NCBI RefSeq assembly: GCF_014698015.1 | Contig: NZ_JACXBS010000002.1 | Span: 721,236-785,235, forward strand | Source: Kocuria sp. cx-455 | GTDB lineage: Bacteria; Actinomycetota; Actinomycetes; Actinomycetales; Micrococcaceae | DNA: 64,000 bases | Direction: 5' to 3' | Shown: positions 34,422 to 42,058 of the stretch, piece after piece | How the letters are laid out: every line of letters begins with the position of its first letter | Position numbering within the stretch: the stretch's first letter is position 1 | Position numbers and translations under genes: made by a program | Notes under the pieces: model-generated | Told to the model about the DNA's origin: nothing | The model's database searches: none | Seen by the model: the letters and a program-made list of their open reading frames with translations, nothing else

Positions 34422-34871
34422 AGTACAGCGGGCGGCCGGGGGTAACGATGTACTGGTAACCCTGCGTATCAAGGTTGGGCGTATACGAGCTGAGTCAGGC
34501 TGTGGTTCAGCCGAGGGGCCTGACATCGCGAGCGTGGTCACGGCCTTGGCAGCAACGCCGATCGCGGGCACCATGGCGCGTGCGCCGATCTGCTCGGCCA
34601 GGGGCGCGCAGCGGGACCGTGCTGCTTCATCTGTCGGAGAACGCAGCGCGGCACCGGCACCACTGCGCATCCGGCTCGGGCATGTTCCCCCGCGAAGGGC
34701 TGGGGCAGTCAGTTCCGGCCTTCAGAGCGACGCGGGGGAGGGAATCGAGGACGCGTGCTCGGCGGCATGTGGGGATGCGACTGAGGGTCTGCGCTGGCGC
34801 TGGCCTAGACTCAGCACTGAGCGGGGACGGTTGTCCACGCTCCTGGTCGATCCATCCAGGAAGGTTGGGAC
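34422..34871. other. Intergenic stretch at the chromosome/island boundary
   Basis: About 450 bp with no gene I can support. Open frames exist on both strands but show no family motif. One minus-strand stretch (around 34530-34640) has coding-like composition (EQIGARAMVPAIGVAAKAV) and may be a remnant. The right end (from about 34800) is probably the promoter of the leader-peptide/MFS unit. No tRNA or attachment site is seen. Confidence 0.4.
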
Positions 34872-34901
34872 ATGTTCTTCAGGGCTCGGGCCAGCCTGTA
34901 A
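34872..34901 (+). CDS. Leader peptide MFFRARASL upstream of an MFS exporter
   Basis: A 9-codon ORF with a strong aggaagg ribosome-binding site 7 bp upstream. Its stop is 12 bp before a 10-bp terminator stem, and the MFS start is at 34983. Short ORF plus terminator before a drug-exporter gene is the usual layout for ribosome-mediated attenuation, where an antibiotic stalls translation of the leader and prevents termination. Confidence 0.55.
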   Translation: MFFRARASL

Positions 34902-34913
34902 GTGGCGAGTAAC

Positions 34914-34949
34914 AGGACCGCGCTGGAACGTCGCGCGGTCCTTTGTTCT
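34914..34949 (+). terminator. Attenuator-type terminator before the MFS gene
   Basis: Perfect 10-bp stem aggaccgcgc (34914-34923) with gcgcggtcct (34933-34942) and a 9-nt loop, followed by ttgttct. It stands between the leader peptide and the MFS start, so it would block read-through unless relieved. Confidence 0.7.
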
Positions 34950-34982
34950 GCCCACTCGCCCGCTCATTCCTGAGGGAAGTTC

Positions 34983-35582
34983 ATGTCTTCTACCGATTCC
35001 TCTTCTTCTCTGCGATCCTCGCTACCACGGCCCAGGTGGCCATTGCTATTGTCCAATGCCTTGGATGCCGCTGGGCGTCGGGGTGTCGACTTCGTAACTG
35101 ATGTCTTGGCGGTACTGGTTCTTGGAGCCAGTGCTGCGCAGATGGGTTTGCTCAACGCCATCGGAACACTGGCATTCCTCGTGCTGGGGATCCCGATTGG
35201 GGTCCTGGTCGACCGCTCGCCCACGGTGCGGCTGCTCGCTGGCTCTGGCCTGGTCCGAGCAATGCTGCTGGCGACGGTGATCACTGCCCTGGCACTGGAC
35301 TCGCTGACCATGGTCCACTTGTACCTGGTCGCTGGGTTAGTCGGCACCACTACGGTCGTCACCGAGACCACACAGACTGCCATTGCCCCTCGAGTCGCCG
35401 GACAGGACGCGGTGGCCGCCCTGGAGATGCTCGATCCTCCACGCGATGAGTTCCCGCCTCGCCCCGACGAGACCTGTCACTATTACGAGGCGGAAATCAG
35501 CTTCTTCGAACGAGTCGACGTCCACGTCGTCTGCTTCGCCTCCGACCAGGTCAGCAGGATCGGAACGGTTCCCGCGCCATGA
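34983..35582 (+). pseudogene. MFS drug exporter, truncated after the first helices
   Basis: The ATG is 16 bp past cctgagggaagttc. The first ~135 residues are MFS-like: LSNALDAAGRRGVDFVTDVL, AAQMGLLNAIGTLAFLVLG, IPIGVLVDRSPTVRLLAGSG (motif A-like), then ETTQTAIAPRVAGQDAV. After about base 35420 the similarity stops and an unrelated tail of ~55 residues follows (PRPDETCHYYEAEISFFE). A complete exporter has about 400 residues, so only the first third remains. Truncation by deletion or recombination left the attenuator intact but the transporter useless. The tail overlaps the response-regulator start by 4 bp. Confidence 0.65.
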
Positions 35583-36256
35583 CCCCGGAGGATCGCACCG
35601 ACACCCCGCCGATCCGTGTCCTGATCGCGGATGACGACCAGCTCGTCCGCACCGGCGTCGCCGCTATTCTCGCCTCCGCCACTGACCTTGACATCACCGC
35701 CCTCGCCAGCAACGGCCACGAGGCCGTCGACGCCGCGGCAACACACCGCGTTGACGTCGCACTGCTGGATATCCAGATGCCACGACTCGACGGCATCGGA
35801 GCTCTCCGTGAGATCCGGCACCGACTGCCCGAGCTTCCGATCGCCATGCTCACCACCTTTTCCGACGACCATCTCATCGCCGATGCGATCAACGCCGGCG
35901 CCCTCGGTTTCCTCCTCAAGTCCGACGAACCTCAGCAACTCATTGCCGGCGTCAGGGCCCTCGCGCACGGCGGAGGCGCGTTCTCCCCTCGAGTCGCCCG
36001 CTGGCTCGCCGCCGAGCAACGAGCGGGCCACCGCACCCGAACCGCGCGAGACGAACTCACTGCCCTGCTCACCGAGCGCCAGATCGAGCTCCTCACCCAC
36101 ATCGCTCGCGGACTCTCCAACGCCCAGATCGGCAGGGCCATGCATCTGTCCGAAGGCACCGTCAAGCAATACGTCTCCCAGCTCTTCAACACCCTCGGCA
36201 TCGACAACCGTGTCCACGCCGCCATCACCGCCTACCGACATGGACTCATCACCTGA
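35579..36256 (+). CDS. LuxR/NarL-family response regulator
   Basis: 225 residues. The receiver domain has IRVLIADDDQLVRTGVAAIL with the acidic pair, phosphoacceptor Asp in VDVALLDIQMPRLDG (near residue 62), MLTTF, and Lys in GFLLKSDEPQQL. The C-terminal LuxR helix-turn-helix is LTERQIELLTHIARGLSNAQ then HLSEGTVKQYVSQLFNTLG. The protein is complete. A partner histidine kinase would be expected upstream, but that place holds the truncated MFS gene, so the kinase may be lost. The target genes are unknown. Confidence 0.88.
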   Translation: MTPEDRTDTPPIRVLIADDDQLVRTGVAAILASATDLDITALASNGHEAVDAAATHRVDVALLDIQMPRLDGIGALREIRHRLPELPIAMLTTFSDDHLIADAINAGALGFLLKSDEPQQLIAGVRALAHGGGAFSPRVARWLAAEQRAGHRTRTARDELTALLTERQIELLTHIARGLSNAQIGRAMHLSEGTVKQYVSQLFNTLGIDNRVHAAITAYRHGLIT

Positions 36257-36432
36257 AGCCGACCCTGACCACACTAATGGTGGGTAGTGGCGCACTCGAG
36301 AGCATGGTCATCGTCGGCATCTAGATGTGATGTCCAGGGACGTTGTTCTGCCCCCGCGCGCAATGACACCGTGCTGATTCAAGAAGCATCTGTCCAGACC
36401 GCTCACCATTGAAGGCATGTAGAGTTGGGGGC

Positions 36433-36498
36433 ATGTCGAGTCCCGAATCAGACAGGTCAGGGGTTGTCGGTCACACCGCCAGCCCCTTGAACCACTAG
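36433..36498 (+). CDS. Possible 21-residue leader peptide upstream of cmx
   Basis: ATG 36433 with a purine-rich gttggggg upstream. It encodes 21 residues beginning MSSPESDRSG and ends in TAG just before the hairpin at 36504-36526, about 100 bp upstream of cmx. The layout parallels the MFS and erm(X) leaders in this island, but the peptide has no recognised stalling motif. Confidence 0.4.
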   Translation: MSSPESDRSGVVGHTASPLNH

Positions 36499-36503
36499 TT
36501 ACG

Positions 36504-36532
36504 ACGCCCACGATCTGTGTGGGCGTATTTCT
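36504..36532 (+). terminator. Attenuator-like hairpin upstream of cmx
   Basis: An 8-bp stem acgcccac (36504-36511) with gtgggcgt (36519-36526), a 7-nt loop, then atttct. It follows the short ORF and precedes cmx by about 70 bp. Confidence 0.5.
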
Positions 36533-36601
36533 GGCGTACCCGGGGCACTGGCCGTGGTGACAAGAAGAACCATTTCTTGATCTCACACCTCGGAGTACTC
36601 G

Positions 36602-37777
36602 ATGCCTTTTGCTCTCTACATGCTTGCCCTGGCGGTCTTCGTCATGGGCACTTCAGAATTCATGCTCGCGGGATTGCTCCCCGCGATCGCGACCGAACTT
36701 GACGTCTCGGTCGGCACTGCAGGCCTGCTGACCTCCGCATTCGCGGTCGGTATGGTCGTCGGCGCGCCAGTGATGGCGGCATTCGCTCGCCGTTGGCCAC
36801 CGCGGCTCACATTGATCGTTTGCCTTCTCGTGTTCGCGGGAAGCCACGTCATCGGAGCGATGACACCAGTGTTCTCTCTCCTGCTCATCACCCGGGTGCT
36901 CAGCGCTCTCGCAAACGCAGGATTCCTCGCCGTAGCACTGAGCACGGCTACTACCCTCGTGCCAGCGAACCAGAAGGGGCGTGCACTGTCGATCCTGCTC
37001 TCCGGCACGACGATCGCAACCGTCGTGGGCGTCCCCGCCGGGGCACTGCTCGGCACAGCGCTGGGCTGGCGAACGACGTTCTGGGCGATCGCCATCCTCT
37101 GTATTCCCGCGGCCGTTGGAGTCATTCGGGGCGTCACGAACAATGTTGGTCGGAGCGCGACTAGCGCGACCTCACCAAGGCTCCGTGCCGAGCTCAGCCA
37201 GTTGGCGACGCCGCGGCTCATCCTGGCCATGGCACTCGGAGCGCTGATCAACGGAGGGACCTTTGCGGCATTCACCTTCCTGGCACCCGTCGTGACCGAG
37301 ACCGCGGGCTTGTCCGAAGCGTGGGTGTCCGTCGCGCTGGTGATGTTCGGCATCGGATCGTTCCTTGGCGTTACGATCGCAGGACGACTATCAGATCAAC
37401 GACCTGGCCTCGTGCTCGCAGTCGGCGGACCGCTGTTGCTGACGGGCTGGATCGTGTTGGCAGTGGTCGCATCTCATCCCGTTGCGCTTATCGTCCTCGT
37501 CCTCGTTCAGGGCTTCCTGTCGTTCGGCGTCGGCAGTACTCTGATCACGCGTGTGCTGTATGCAGCATCGGGTGCGCCAACGATGGGCGGTTCGTACGCA
37601 ACCGCAGCATTGAATATCGGAGCTGCCGCGGGGCCTGTGCTTGGTGCGTTCGGGCTCGCGACCGGGCTGGGGCTGCTCGCGCCGGTTTGGGTCGCCTCGG
37701 TGCTGACAGCGATCGCTCTCGCCATCATGCTTCTCACCGGACGCGCGCTCACGAAGACCGCGGCGGAGGCCAATTGA
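36602..37777 (+). CDS. cmx: Cmx chloramphenicol efflux protein (MFS, 12 TM)
   Basis: 391 residues of a DHA1-type major facilitator. The start MPFALYMLALAVFVMGTSEF contains the characteristic GTSEF of the Cml/Cmx group. MVVGAPVMAAFARRWPPRL is motif A, GFLAVALSTATTLVP and ILLSGTTIATVVGVPAGALL follow, and about 12 hydrophobic segments are present. The sequence agrees with the Cmx/Cmr exporter of corynebacterial Tn5564 as I remember it. It pumps chloramphenicol out using proton motive force. The TGA stop overlaps the transposase ATG (TGATG). The upstream short ORF and hairpin suggest drug-dependent expression. Confidence 0.93.
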   Translation: MPFALYMLALAVFVMGTSEFMLAGLLPAIATELDVSVGTAGLLTSAFAVGMVVGAPVMAAFARRWPPRLTLIVCLLVFAGSHVIGAMTPVFSLLLITRVLSALANAGFLAVALSTATTLVPANQKGRALSILLSGTTIATVVGVPAGALLGTALGWRTTFWAIAILCIPAAVGVIRGVTNNVGRSATSATSPRLRAELSQLATPRLILAMALGALINGGTFAAFTFLAPVVTETAGLSEAWVSVALVMFGIGSFLGVTIAGRLSDQRPGLVLAVGGPLLLTGWIVLAVVASHPVALIVLVLVQGFLSFGVGSTLITRVLYAASGAPTMGGSYATAALNIGAAAGPVLGAFGLATGLGLLAPVWVASVLTAIALAIMLLTGRALTKTAAEAN

Positions 37778-38766
37778 TGACCCATCCGAACGCTCTTCTC
37801 ACTCCTCGTGCCCGTCTCCGGTTAGCCCGACTGATTGTCGAAGACGGCTATCCGGCCACGATCGCCGCAAAGATGTTCATGGTTTCCCCGATCACTGCCC
37901 GGAAATGGGCCGGCCGCTACCGGGAAGAGGGCGAGTTTGGGATGCAGGATCGCTCCAGCAAGCCGCACCGGATCCCAGACAGGACGCCCGAGCATGTCAA
38001 GAAGAAGATCATCAACCTGCGCTGGCGGCTTCGACTGGGGCCAGCCCAGATCGCTGCACGACTTGGTCTCTCGACGTCGACTGTTCACGCGGTCCTCGTC
38101 CGTTGCCGCGTGAACCGCCTCTCGCATATCGATCGTGTCACTGGCGAGTCATTGCGGCGATATGAGCATCCTCATCCGGGATCGTTGATTCATGTCGATG
38201 TTACGAAGTTCGGCAACATCCCCGACGGCGGTGGACATCGTTACGTAGGTCGGAAGCAAGGCGCACGGAACAAGCTCGCGACTCCGGGATTACCACGAGG
38301 AAAAGACCACAAGCCGCGCACCGGAACGGCGTTCGTTCACACAGTCATCGACGACCACTCCCGCGTCGCATACGTAGAAATCTGGTCGGATGAGCAGGCG
38401 AGAACAGCGGTGGGAGTTCTCGAACGCGCCGTGGACTGGTTCGCCGAACGAGGCGTGACCGTCGAGCGAGTCCTATCCGACAACGGGTCGGCCTACAGAT
38501 CCCACGCATGGAGGGACTTCTGCGCTCGGCTCGGCATCCGACACAAGCGGACACGCCCCTACCGGCCGCAGACGAACGGGAAGATCGAGCGATTCCACCG
38601 CACGCTCGGGGACGGATGGGCCTATGCCAGGTTTTACGGTTCAGAGGCCGAACGACGCCTGGCGCTGCCCGGCTGGCTCCACTTCTACAACCACCACCGA
38701 CACCACTCTGCGATTGGCGGCGCACCCTTCGACCGACTCAACAACGTCCCTGGACATCACATCTAG
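37777..38766 (+). CDS. IS481-family transposase (Tn5564 type)
   Basis: I place the start at ATG 37777, overlapping the cmx stop; the long upstream open frame is a shadow of cmx. The 329-residue protein has an N-terminal helix-turn-helix region (ARLRLARLIVEDGYPATIAA) and a DDE integrase core: IHVDVTKFGNI (first Asp), RVLSDNGSAYRSHAW (second Asp), and RPYRPQTNGKIERFHRTLGD with the catalytic Glu. Its stop codon lies in the CTAG at the right end, inside the inverted-repeat boundary. It appears intact, so the unit may still move. Confidence 0.92.
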   Translation: MTHPNALLTPRARLRLARLIVEDGYPATIAAKMFMVSPITARKWAGRYREEGEFGMQDRSSKPHRIPDRTPEHVKKKIINLRWRLRLGPAQIAARLGLSTSTVHAVLVRCRVNRLSHIDRVTGESLRRYEHPHPGSLIHVDVTKFGNIPDGGGHRYVGRKQGARNKLATPGLPRGKDHKPRTGTAFVHTVIDDHSRVAYVEIWSDEQARTAVGVLERAVDWFAERGVTVERVLSDNGSAYRSHAWRDFCARLGIRHKRTRPYRPQTNGKIERFHRTLGDGWAYARFYGSEAERRLALPGWLHFYNHHRHHSAIGGAPFDRLNNVPGHHI

Positions 38767-38862
38767 ATGGCGGTCGTCTACAGCGGCGCAATCTTTTAAC
38801 CAAAGTGGACAGCGCGTCCGCGATCAGTCCCCGCTCCCCTGATCGTCGAAGGCAGTAGCGTC

Positions 38863-38961
38863 GTGACGGTTTCGATGCGCGTGATGATCGCGAGGGATGG
38901 CTACAAGCACCTCCTGCGCACGGTCGCGGCCAAGGACGACGACCGCGAGCCAACCCCGTAG
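38863..38961 (+). pseudogene. N-terminal relic of a MobF (TrwC-type) relaxase
   Basis: From GTG 38863 a 32-residue frame reads SMRVMIARDGYKHLLRTVAA then KDDDREP before a stop. It aligns with the start of the relaxase at 42059 (SIRVMTAGDGYRYLLNAVVA, GDGDRD), with the same GTG-initiated layout. Similarity ends near 38950. It is the 5' stub of a second, different relaxase gene cut off by later rearrangement. Confidence 0.7.
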
Positions 38962-39050
38962 GGCCGGCAAAGTAGTTGCGTTTCGATCGGGTAGTTTCTG
39001 CGGTTCCCAGATTACGGGCTTAAGGGTCGTTCGTGCTGTCCGCACAGGCC

Positions 39051-39525
39051 TCAGTCAACCTGCGTCTCGATGCAGTAGCGTCGCAGTTCTGCGATCATCG
39101 CGGTCTTGGGGGTGCTGACGAAGCGGAACGCATGGCTGAAACGGACGCGCATTCCTCCAGCCTCGAGGTAGCCGTCGCAGGAAGCGCGTCGTCCGTGGGT
39201 GACGACAGAAATGACCTCCACCCGCTCGGGAGAACGGCGGGCGCACCTCTCGGGCTGCACTGGGGCCGCTGTGTGTGGATTTCTCGATGAGCGTCCAGCT
39301 CATGTCATCGGCAAGCCACTCGGAGAGGGCCTCCAGCTCTCCCTTGGCCCGGTTCACAACGAAGTCTCCGTCAACGCACTTCCGTGAAGACTCATGGTGC
39401 TATGGCTCGATCCGATGCGCCCGGCCTTTCTCCGCGATCGGCACGCACATTTCGATGGGTCTATCAGGCTCCCAGCTGACCTGTCCTTGGTAGATGATGC
39501 CGAGTTTCCCGGTGGCGCCGTCTCG
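39051..39525 (-). pseudogene. Decayed gene: GyrI-like fragment followed by a SnoaL-like fragment
   Basis: On the minus strand one frame reads GATGKLGIIYQGQVSWEPDR then PIEMCVPI and AHRIEP, resembling a GyrI-like effector-binding domain, then hits TAG near 39397. The same frame continues VNRAKGELEALSEWLADDMS then WTLIEKSTHSG, like a SnoaL/NTF2 protein. It shifts frame near 39250 to RRASCDGYLEAGGMRVRFSH then MIAELRRYCIETQ. At least one stop and one frameshift break it. Whether this was one fused gene or two is unclear. It lies just downstream of tet(33). Confidence 0.45.
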
Positions 39526-39584
39526 CTAGTCGGCCATGGCGAAGCAGTGTCGCCGCCGTGTTGCTCCTGCTCACGTCTCACAAC

Positions 39585-40808
39585 TCACATCGAGTCGCCG
39601 CTCGCCCATGAGCCGAACTTCGGGGACGCTGCTGTACCACGCATGATGAGAATCACGCAGGGCACGTAGAGTGCTGCGGCGCAGAGCCAGAGGAAGCCGT
39701 CGGCGTTGATGTAAGTGAGCGCGAAGATCGTTGTGAAAGCGACCGGTCCGAAGATCGATGTGACGCTGTTGATGCTGGCGAGCACACCCTGGAGGCGCCC
39801 TTGGTGCTGTTCATCGACGCGCTGGGAGAGAAGGGTTTGCAGAGCGGGGAGGCCGATGCCACCGATCCCCAGTGCCGCCAAGATAGGCGCCATGGAAAAT
39901 GCGTCAGTGACAATCGCCAGGCCTACGAGACCCAAGGCGTCGGTAACACACCCGATGATGACTGTTTTTGCCTCACCGATCCACTCCACGATGCGGCCAG
40001 TAAGGAGGGCCTGCACGAGAACCTGTACGATCCCGAAGACGGACAGGGAGATTCCAACTTCGACGGGACTCCAGTCGAGGCGGTGTTCAGTAAACAGCAC
40101 CCAGGTCGCACCTGGAGCCTGCCCAATGAATTGAACAAGGCCGAATGCGACTAATAGGAAGGTAATCCCAGGCACCGCGCTGAGGCCGGGGCGACCACGA
40201 TGCTGAGCGAGCGACGCAGAGCGCGCAGGGGAATCAGGACGGGTCTCGCGTAACAAGATAAAGGTGAGTGCCAGATTGCTCGCTGAGAGAAGAGCAGCGA
40301 GCAAAAACGGCAGATGTGGCGAGATGGCACCGAACAGTCCACCCATGGCTGGCCCCGCGATCATTCCGCCGCCATAGCAGGCACTGAGTAAACCGAAACG
40401 CTTGGCGCGCTGGTGGGGTGGCGTGATGTCGGCGATCACGGTGGCGGTGACCGCATTGGTCGCTCCGGTTATCCCAGCCACTGCACGGGCGATATAGAAC
40501 ACCGACAGAGCGGATGTCGTGGCGAGCACGAGATAGTCGACGGTCGCACCGGCCAGGGAAACAAGCAGCACCCGGCGGCGGCCGAATCGGTCCGACAGTG
40601 TTCCCAGTACGGGGGCAAAGATGAACTGCATTACCGCGTAGAGCGCGATCAGCACTCCGACGTTCAGCGGAACCGCATCAGCGGTGACCCCTGCCTCGTG
40701 TAGCAGTGCGGGGAGAATCGGCATCACCAGGCCCATGCCGGCGGCGTCGAGGCTAGCCGTGATGAGGACCGTGGCCAACGAGCCACGAGCGGAAGTGAGA
40801 GATGACAC
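39585..40808 (-). CDS. tet(33): Tetracycline efflux MFS protein, Tet(33)/Tet(Z) group
   Basis: I take GTG 40808 as the start because it gives 407 residues, beginning VSSLTSARGSLATVLI, and leaves the operators free; 40844 would run into the operators. The protein has 12 hydrophobic segments and the TetA signatures GMGLVMPILPALLHE and GTLSDRFGRRRVLL (motif A). The length and linkage with an IS6100/class 1 integron fit Tet(33) of corynebacterial plasmid pTET3 better than Tet(Z); this is from memory. It exports the tetracycline-Mg2+ complex. It is divergent from tetR across two palindromic operators. Confidence 0.88.
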   Translation of the reverse strand: MSSLTSARGSLATVLITASLDAAGMGLVMPILPALLHEAGVTADAVPLNVGVLIALYAVMQFIFAPVLGTLSDRFGRRRVLLVSLAGATVDYLVLATTSALSVFYIARAVAGITGATNAVTATVIADITPPHQRAKRFGLLSACYGGGMIAGPAMGGLFGAISPHLPFLLAALLSASNLALTFILLRETRPDSPARSASLAQHRGRPGLSAVPGITFLLVAFGLVQFIGQAPGATWVLFTEHRLDWSPVEVGISLSVFGIVQVLVQALLTGRIVEWIGEAKTVIIGCVTDALGLVGLAIVTDAFSMAPILAALGIGGIGLPALQTLLSQRVDEQHQGRLQGVLASINSVTSIFGPVAFTTIFALTYINADGFLWLCAAALYVPCVILIMRGTAASPKFGSWASGDSM

Positions 40809-40809
40809 C

Positions 40810-40837
40810 TTATCAACGATAAAGTTATCGATGATAA
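40810..40837. promoter_or_regulatory. Two tet-type operators between tet(33) and tetR
   Basis: Two 13-bp dyads, ttatcaacgataa (40810-40822) and ttatcgatgataa (40825-40837), separated by 2 bp. They lie directly upstream of the tetA GTG and about 10 bp from the tetR ATG. TetR would cover both start regions until tetracycline binds. Confidence 0.82.
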
Positions 40838-40846
40838 AGTGCAAGC

Positions 40847-41416
40847 ATGGCTCAGAAACAAGCGCGACTCGATCGTGCAGCAGTCTTGCGCGGTGCGAGG
40901 CATGTGCTCAATAACACGGGGATCGACGGTTTCACCACGCGGGCGCTGGCTGCGCATCTGCGGGTGCAGCAGCCAGCGCTCTACTGGCACTTTCGGACAA
41001 AGGGCCACCTGCTCGGATCGCTCGCAGCTGATGTGCTTGATCGCGAACACCACGCCTCACTCCCAGAGTCAGGGGAGCGCTGGGACGACTTTCTCCTGCG
41101 CAACGCGCGGAGCTTCCGGACAGCGCTTCTGGCAGTCCGGGATGGAGCACGGCTGCACGCAGAGTTTCACCGTCAAAAGAGTGACCAGATGCCAGCGGGC
41201 TCGGATGCCCCCGAAAGTCAGATCGAGTTTCTCGTGTCCGAAGGATTCGCTGAGGTCTCTGCGGTCCGAGCTCTCATGGCTATCAGCCGCTATACGGTCG
41301 GTTTCGTACTAGAAGAACAAACAGCGCTCGACAACGGATGTGAGCCTGTCGATCAAGACCTAGATTTCGAGTTCGGGTTAGTTGCAATGGTTGAAGGGCT
41401 GGCATCAAAGCGATGA
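40847..41416 (+). CDS. tetR: TetR repressor of tet(33)
   Basis: 189 residues. The N-terminal DNA-binding domain has LDRAAVLRGARHVLNNTGID and FTTRALAAHLRVQQPALYWH, including the PALYWH recognition helix typical of TetR of tetracycline-efflux systems. The C-terminal domain (HAEFHRQKSDQ, AISRYTVGFVLEEQ) matches the TetR_C tetracycline-binding region. It is divergent from the efflux gene, with two operators between them. The gene is intact. Confidence 0.9.
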   Translation: MAQKQARLDRAAVLRGARHVLNNTGIDGFTTRALAAHLRVQQPALYWHFRTKGHLLGSLAADVLDREHHASLPESGERWDDFLLRNARSFRTALLAVRDGARLHAEFHRQKSDQMPAGSDAPESQIEFLVSEGFAEVSAVRALMAISRYTVGFVLEEQTALDNGCEPVDQDLDFEFGLVAMVEGLASKR

Positions 41417-41506
41417 GGGATGCTCGCGCTTTGGGTCTCTGCGTCAGTAAGGTCAATCCTTTCCCGCTCCCGCAGCAGCTCCTCCGCGATACTGACGTTT
41501 TGCTCA

Positions 41507-41663
41507 TGGCTACGGAGCTCACTAACGAGCAAATCAGGGACCGTATGCATGTCGCGTCGCGATCGCGGAACGGCACATCAGCAGCATCTTCACCATGCTC
41601 GACCTTAACGAGCGCACAGGAAACAAGCGCGTCATCGCCGTCCTCGAGTACCTCAAGAACTAA
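41507..41663 (+). pseudogene. C-terminal relic of a LuxR-type response regulator
   Basis: One frame gives ELTNEQIRDRMHVA. A shifted frame continues ERHISSIFTMLDLNERTGNK then RVIAVLEYLKN and a stop at 41661-41663. Together these match the helix-turn-helix end of a NarL-type regulator (NEQIADRLHVS..VEKHISSIF..L). A frameshift near 41560 and the missing receiver domain show it is dead. Confidence 0.6.
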
Positions 41664-41763
41664 GCGTCGAGTGCGTGACCGGCGCGATGACCATAGGTAA
41701 CGGCGGTTTAGCATCGGTGCCGCATCTTGACACGACTCAATCCGCGACAGCTAACCTCCGCAT

Positions 41764-41963
41764 ATGGAGTTCGACGGAATGGAGATCCCCGACGATATCG
41801 AGGTCACGGTCTGGGGGAGCAACGAGCACCGGCTCTGTAACGTCTGCCGCGCAGAATGCGACCCCGAGCCGAGCGGCGCCGACGGGTACGGCGTGTGAAT
41901 CGTCTACGTCTGCCGCGACCACGGAGTCCAATCCGTCGTGGACCCATTCGAGCATCTCCGTTG
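41764..41963 (+). pseudogene. Small Cys-containing protein upstream of the relaxase, with an in-frame TGA
   Basis: From ATG 41764 the frame gives MEFDGMEIPDDIEVTVWGSN then CNVCRAECDPEP, followed by TGA at 41896-41898. The same frame continues IVYVCRDHGVQSVVDPFEHL to a stop at 41961-41963. CxxC...C pairs on both sides of the stop suggest one small zinc-binding protein broken by a single change (for example TGG to TGA). It lies 95 bp before the relaxase gene. Confidence 0.45.
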
Positions 41964-42058
41964 AAGCGCGCTCTTCGCTATCTCCCTGCATTGACGCAAA
42001 CATCGCGCTCTCCGCCTTCCGAGGGTAGATCCCAAGATCTGCGGCGCACCTGCCCAGT

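Larger units (their letters stand above)
36318..38769 (+). mobile_element. Tn5564-like unit: cmx plus IS481-type transposase
   Basis: Bounded by 30-bp inverted copies at 36318-36347 and 38740-38769. The terminal inverted repeat proper begins TGTGATGTCC inside a CTAG on each side (36321-36324 and 38763-38766), which fits a 4-bp CTAG target duplication. Inside are cmx and a transposase gene that overlap by one base. This matches the known corynebacterial Tn5564 arrangement, recalled rather than searched. Confidence 0.8.

Noticed and set aside
33489..34670. A 393-codon minus-strand frame opposite the frameshifted membrane protein
   Set aside because: Low-complexity Arg/Gln/His-rich translation. 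The plus strand shows membrane helices and an operator-controlled start.
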